Shown piece after piece: positions 6,369-7,252 of a stretch of 7,252 nucleotides of DNA; positions within the stretch are counted from its first letter, which is position 1, and every line of letters starts with the position of its first letter. The notes under the pieces were generated by a model. The model did no database searches. It saw only the letters and a list, made by a program, of their open reading frames with translations, and had not been told where the DNA came from. Both the position numbers and the translations under genes were made by a program. This DNA comes from an uncultured Blautia sp. (GTDB taxonomy: Bacteria; Bacillota; Clostridia; Lachnospirales; Lachnospiraceae), in NCBI GenBank assembly GCA_934409175.1, contig CAKRVX010000098.1, positions 1 to 7,252 of the forward strand, read 5' to 3'.

Positions 6369-6387
6369 GTATGCTTGAGAAGCATAC
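6369..6387 (+). promoter_or_regulatory. Perfect palindrome at the transcription start, candidate operator
   Basis: GTATGCTT (6369-6376) and AAGCATAC (6380-6387) are perfect inverted copies around a 3-base centre (gag). The element begins 3 bases after the consensus -10 box and so covers the predicted start site. Its position suits a repressor operator; as RNA it would be an 8-bp hairpin at the 5' end of the transcript. No T tract follows, so it is not a terminator. The regulator is unknown. Confidence 0.6.
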
Positions 6388-6466
6388 TGTCTTGCAGAGA
6401 AAACAGCATAATATTCGAAGTGTGAAACAGATACCTGAATGCAGTGAATAAAGGAGACGAGATGTC

Positions 6467-6694
6467 ATGAAAGAATATGAACTGATCTGGGAAATTTTTA
6501 ATAAATGTCCGCGTAATCAGATGCGGGATGTGTTTGTGGAAGAACTGGAGCTGGAAGATCCGGAAGAATATGTAAAAAATAAATTTAAAGGAAAAGAGGT
6601 ATCCTACGAAAAGACAGTTCTTGAAGACGGCACTATTATTTTTGATATTACAACTTCTCAAATAAAGCAACGTTGTTCCTTTACAGAAATTTGA
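6467..6694 (+). CDS. Small acidic protein of unknown function (75 residues)
   Basis: I do not recognise a characterised family. The gene is supported by AAGGAG (6451-6456) 10 bases before ATG 6467, by a perfect-consensus promoter, and by a well-behaved composition. The N-terminal half looks helical and acidic (IWEIFNKCPRNQMRDVFVEE, then ELEDPEEYVKNKF). The C-terminal half looks like beta strands (VSYEKTVLEDGTIIFDITTS), ending QIKQRCSFTEI. There are two Cys (14 and 70), no signal peptide and no membrane segment, so it is probably a soluble cytoplasmic alpha/beta protein. A second ATG at 6462 is out of frame. It is divergent from xpt and followed by the promoter of the CsoR-type gene, which overlaps its 3' end. 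I see no terminator after it, so its transcript may run on into the repressor gene. Confidence 0.75.
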   Translation: MKEYELIWEIFNKCPRNQMRDVFVEELELEDPEEYVKNKFKGKEVSYEKTVLEDGTIIFDITTSQIKQRCSFTEI

Positions 6695-6709
6695 TAAATG
6701 TGGTATAAT
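6680..6709 (+). promoter_or_regulatory. Extended -10 promoter for the CsoR-type repressor gene
   Basis: TTTACA (6680-6685) and TATAAT (6704-6709) are 18 bases apart, and TG at 6701-6702 gives an extended -10 (TGGTATAAT). It overlaps the last codons of the 75-codon gene. Transcription would begin near 6716, leaving a leader of about 70 bases before ATG 6785. Confidence 0.65.
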
Positions 6710-6733
6710 ATTACTTACGCTGTACAGAAAGTG

Positions 6734-6764
6734 AGAGTGTGCAGTATAAAATAGAACATACTCT
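6734..6764 (+). promoter_or_regulatory. Possible leader hairpin before the CsoR-type gene
   Basis: AGAGTGTG (6734-6741) can pair with CATACTCT (6757-6764), including one G-U pair, around a 15-base loop. It ends 8 bases before the AAGGGG ribosome site. A short perfect palindrome CTGTACAG (6720-6727) lies just upstream, near the predicted start site. Either could be a control element, but no G-tract CsoR-type operator is visible. Weak evidence. Confidence 0.3.
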
Positions 6765-6784
6765 GAAAATGAAAGGGGAATGTT

Positions 6785-7132
6785 ATGGGTGAGGAGCAAA
6801 AAAATCATGTACATATACTGGAGGATGGCACTGTAGTAGAGCATTCTCATGATGAACATGTACATCACCACAGCCATGCACATACGAAAGCAGTTCTTAA
6901 CAGAATGTCAAGAGCAATTGGTCATATGGAATCCATCAAGCGGATGATTGAGGATGGCAGAGACTGCAGTGAGGTTCTGATACAGCTTTCAGCAGTGAAG
7001 TCCGCAATTAATAATACAGGCAAGATTATTTTGCAGGATCATATCGAACATTGTATCGTGGATGCAGTGGAACATGGCGATAAGGATGCGATCAAGGAAC
7101 TGGAGATCGCTATCGACAGATTTATGAAATAA
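6785..7132 (+). CDS. CsoR/DUF156-family metal-sensing repressor with His-rich N-terminus
   Basis: A 115-residue all-helical repressor of the CsoR/RcnR/FrmR family, which releases DNA on binding a metal or other ligand. The core begins near residue 35 with VLNRMSRAIGHMESIKRMIEDGRDC. Cys61 in helix 2, His86 and Cys90 (HIEHC, the H-x3-C spacing) match the Cys-His-Cys ligand set of Cu(I)-sensing CsoR. The conserved LIQLSAVKSAIN (65-76) and a C-terminal helix also fit. The first 33 residues add 10 His (8, 10, 20, 22, 25, 27-29, 31, 33), including HVHHHSHAH; this extension is not part of the core fold and may bind metal such as Zn, Ni or Cu. The ribosome site AAGGGG (6773-6778) supports ATG 6785. 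The next gene is a Cys-rich Mrp-like protein in the same direction, a likely target. The actual inducer cannot be told from sequence. Confidence 0.9.
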   Translation: MGEEQKNHVHILEDGTVVEHSHDEHVHHHSHAHTKAVLNRMSRAIGHMESIKRMIEDGRDCSEVLIQLSAVKSAINNTGKIILQDHIEHCIVDAVEHGDKDAIKELEIAIDRFMK

Positions 7133-7141
7133 CAGTAATCA

Positions 7142-7160
7142 GCGTACGGATATCGTGCGT
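7142..7160 (+). promoter_or_regulatory. GC-rich hairpin between the repressor and the Mrp-like gene
   Basis: GCGTACG (7142-7148) can pair with CGTGCGT (7154-7160), with two G-U pairs, around a 5-base loop (gatat). It is unusually GC-rich for the surrounding gap and lies 7 bases before the ribosome site of the next gene. No T tract follows, so it is not a classical terminator. It could be an operator or an mRNA processing or stability element. Confidence 0.35.
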
Positions 7161-7181
7161 GAATATAAAGGAGATAGTATT

Positions 7182-7252
7182 ATGGCAAAAGAATGTAGCA
7201 ACACTTCATGTGACAAGTCAAGCTGTGAAGGCTGTTCCAGTAAGAAACCACA
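7182..7252 (+). CDS. Cys-rich N-terminus, probably Mrp/NBP35-type P-loop ATPase (3' end outside window)
   Basis: Only 23 codons are visible: MAKECSNTSCDKSSCEGCSS and onward, with Cys at 5, 10, 15 and 18. The ATG at 7182 has AAAGGAG-like bases (7168-7173) 8 bases upstream. Short Cys-rich leaders of this kind precede the GKGGVGKS P-loop in Mrp/NBP35-family ATPases of Clostridia, where they may hold an Fe-S cluster; these proteins carry and transfer Fe-S clusters. The P-loop itself would lie beyond the window edge, so the assignment rests on the leader and on the neighbouring metal-responsive repressor. It could instead be another small Cys-rich metal-binding protein. It starts 49 bases after the repressor stop, with no terminator between, so co-transcription is likely. 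Confidence 0.55.
   Translation, partial: MAKECSNTSCDKSSCEGCSSKKP

Noticed and set aside
6250..6466. Possible purine riboswitch, CRISPR repeats or small RNA in the xpt upstream gap
   Set aside because: No purine aptamer core is recognisable on either strand, there are no spaced repeats, and no hairpin is followed by a T tract. The gap is explained by two promoters, two inverted repeats and leaders.
6359..6883. Minus-strand open frame of 174 codons covering the 75-codon gene and the start of the repressor gene
   Set aside because: It has no ribosome site before its ATG, its translation is an erratic Phe/Ile/Tyr-rich string that mirrors the His-rich and acidic plus-strand codons, and it crosses a well-supported promoter region.

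Overview
The window looks like ordinary chromosomal DNA from a low-GC, Gram-positive anaerobe of the class Clostridia, most likely the family Lachnospiraceae (Blautia/Dorea/Ruminococcus-like). This rests on AT-rich codon use, strong AGGAG-type ribosome binding sites, a Lys-rich enlarged ribosomal protein L17, a MurT/GatD pair, a lipoprotein solute-binding protein with a Thr/Pro tail, and a His-rich CsoR-type repressor followed by a Cys-rich Mrp-like start. No insertion sequence, phage gene, CRISPR array, tRNA or rRNA is visible.

Region 1 (1-386) is the 3' end of rplQ, the usual last gene of a ribosomal protein operon, closed by a strong intrinsic terminator. Region 2 (476-5635) is a same-strand cluster behind a sigma-A-like promoter: a membrane-anchored glycerophosphodiesterase-like protein, murT, gatD, a small HTH regulator with a WYL C-terminal-extension-like domain but no room for the WYL core, and a sugar-binding lipoprotein. 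The first four genes overlap or nearly touch, so they are very likely co-transcribed. MurT and GatD together amidate the D-glutamate of lipid II. The fifth gene lies 35 bases further on and may be read through. A hairpin at 5592-5635 can end transcription from both sides.

Region 3 (5677-6694) holds xpt (xanthine phosphoribosyltransferase) on the minus strand and a 75-codon gene of unknown function on the plus strand. They diverge from a compact pair of back-to-back promoters. The plus-strand promoter matches the sigma-A consensus exactly, and each promoter carries an inverted repeat at its predicted transcription start. The xpt leader is too short for the purine riboswitch found upstream of xpt in Bacillus subtilis.

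Region 4 (6680-7252) is a CsoR/DUF156 metal-sensing repressor with a His-rich N-terminal extension, followed by the first 23 codons of a Cys-rich protein that resembles the N-terminus of Mrp/NBP35-type P-loop ATPases. The pair suggests metal or Fe-S cluster homeostasis.

I do not see clear evidence for a wholly new system. The items most worth a second look are the xpt/75-codon divergent control region, the HTH-WCX protein lacking a WYL core in the murT-gatD operon, and the His-rich repressor with its Cys-rich neighbour.
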